Shown one piece after another: positions 32,999 through 33,479 of a DNA stretch of 33,479 nt. The stretch is from contig JBGCEM010000184.1 in NCBI GenBank assembly GCA_045106335.1, positions 1 through 33,479 of the forward strand. Reading direction: 5' to 3'. The DNA is from Aliishimia sp045106335. Lineage in GTDB: Bacteria > Pseudomonadota > Alphaproteobacteria > Rhodobacterales > Rhodobacteraceae. The notes under the pieces were generated by a model. The model had not been told where the DNA came from and ran no database searches. It worked only from the letters and a program-made list of their open reading frames with translations. Within the stretch, counting starts at the first letter, position 1, and each line of letters starts with the position of its first letter. The translations under genes were made by a program, and so were the position numbers.

Positions 32999-33004
32999 AA
33001 ACAA

Positions 33005-33479
33005 ATGTCAGAAGTACTTATTATTGGTGTCGACTTGGCCAAGCGCGTTTTTCAAGTCCACGGCGCTGATGCCGCAGGCAAAGTCTTATACCGTAGAAAG
33101 CTGAGCCGGCCTCAGTTCAACAAATTTCTAAATGAACACCCGAGTTGCATTTTTGCGATGGAAGCGTGCGCGTCCGCTCATCATTGGGGGCGTGAAGCGC
33201 TTGCTGCAGGTCATGAGGTTCGATTGGTACCGGCGCGATATGTGAAACCTTTTGTCAAACGCCACAAGAGTGATGTTGTCGATGCAGAGGCCATTACAGA
33301 AGCCGCGATGCGTCCCTCAATGCGCTTCGTCCCAGTGAAAGCCCCGGAACAGCAAGCACAGGCGATGTTGTTTAGGACGCGGGAATTGTTCGTGCGGCAG
33401 CGCACCCAGCTCATCAATTCGCTTCGCGGATACTTGGCGGAGTTTGGGATTGTGCTGCGGCTACGCATTCGGAACGCTG
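33005..33479 (+). CDS. IS110-family transposase, partial (runs off right edge)
   Basis: The frame from ATG 33005 reads MSEVLIIGVDLAKRVFQVHG, then CIFAMEACASAHHWGREALA, AGHEVRLVPARYVKPFVKRH, KSDVVDAEAITEAAMRPSMR and QRTQLINSLRGYLAEFGIVL. This is the RuvC-like DEDD N-terminal half of IS110-family transposases: Asp in GVDLAK, Glu in MEACA, and Asp residues in KSDVVDAEA. About 158 residues are inside the window and the frame is open to the edge, so this copy may be intact. AGGAG at 32994-32998 is the ribosome binding site. IS110 enzymes move by RNA-guided, seamless insertion without standard terminal repeats. Confidence 0.9.
   Translation, partial: MSEVLIIGVDLAKRVFQVHGADAAGKVLYRRKLSRPQFNKFLNEHPSCIFAMEACASAHHWGREALAAGHEVRLVPARYVKPFVKRHKSDVVDAEAITEAAMRPSMRFVPVKAPEQQAQAMLFRTRELFVRQRTQLINSLRGYLAEFGIVLRLRIRNA

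Overview
The window looks like accessory and catabolic chromosome from a marine alphaproteobacterium of the Roseobacter group (Rhodobacteraceae). This is inferred from the mix of several TRAP transporters, a Rut-like flavin cassette, DctBD, LysR, AraC and acyl-CoA genes, from the moderate GC content, and from the insertion sequence families at the right end. No rRNA, tRNA or CRISPR array was seen. All functions are read from sequence motifs; no database search was run.

Layout. (1) 1-1660, minus strand: an AA_synth-family protein, an alpha/beta hydrolase and a flavin reductase that runs off the left edge, divergent from a GcvA-like LysR gene (1769-2623). The three enzymes overlap end to end and resemble, in parts, the Rut-type oxidative ring-opening modules. 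(2) 2934-7632, plus strand: an MMPL/RND transporter, a periplasmic LolA-like protein and an outer-membrane beta-barrel protein, all translationally coupled. They are a plausible envelope-spanning lipid or hydrophobe transport operon. The barrel gene appears to start at an ATA codon. (3) 8046-10224: an M14 aspartoacylase/DoeB-like deacylase and a PatB/MalY-like C-S lyase or aminotransferase, one base apart. (4) 10503-15466, minus strand: the least explained part of the window. It is a two-gene unit of a 1249-residue protein with a C-terminal lamin-tail-like domain and a 405-residue protein with an OmpA-C-like domain, neither with a signal peptide.

(5) 15759-20456: a LysR regulator, a DUF1445 (D-glutamate cyclase/hydro-lyase family) enzyme and a complete DctP-DctQ-DctM TRAP transporter, likely one uptake-and-conversion operon. 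(6) 20921-24324: an AraC-type regulator, an acyl-CoA dehydrogenase and a medium-chain reductase, with three spaced TTGTCAC-like repeats between regulator and target. (7) 24521-31400: a DctB-like sensor kinase and DctD-like sigma-54 activator, followed by a TAXI-type TRAP binding protein and a fused TRAP permease, with notable hairpins in both intergenic gaps. (8) 31665-33479: a transposon graveyard. It holds a truncated ISNCY-type transposase, a decayed IS30-type element and the 5' part of an IS110-type element with a structured leader. Two copies of a short palindromic repeat lie in or against the first two transposase genes.

The most promising undescribed items are the lamin-tail/OmpA-like gene pair, the palindromic repeat found at two transposase genes, the ATA start in the barrel gene, and the RNA-like structure in front of the IS110 transposase.
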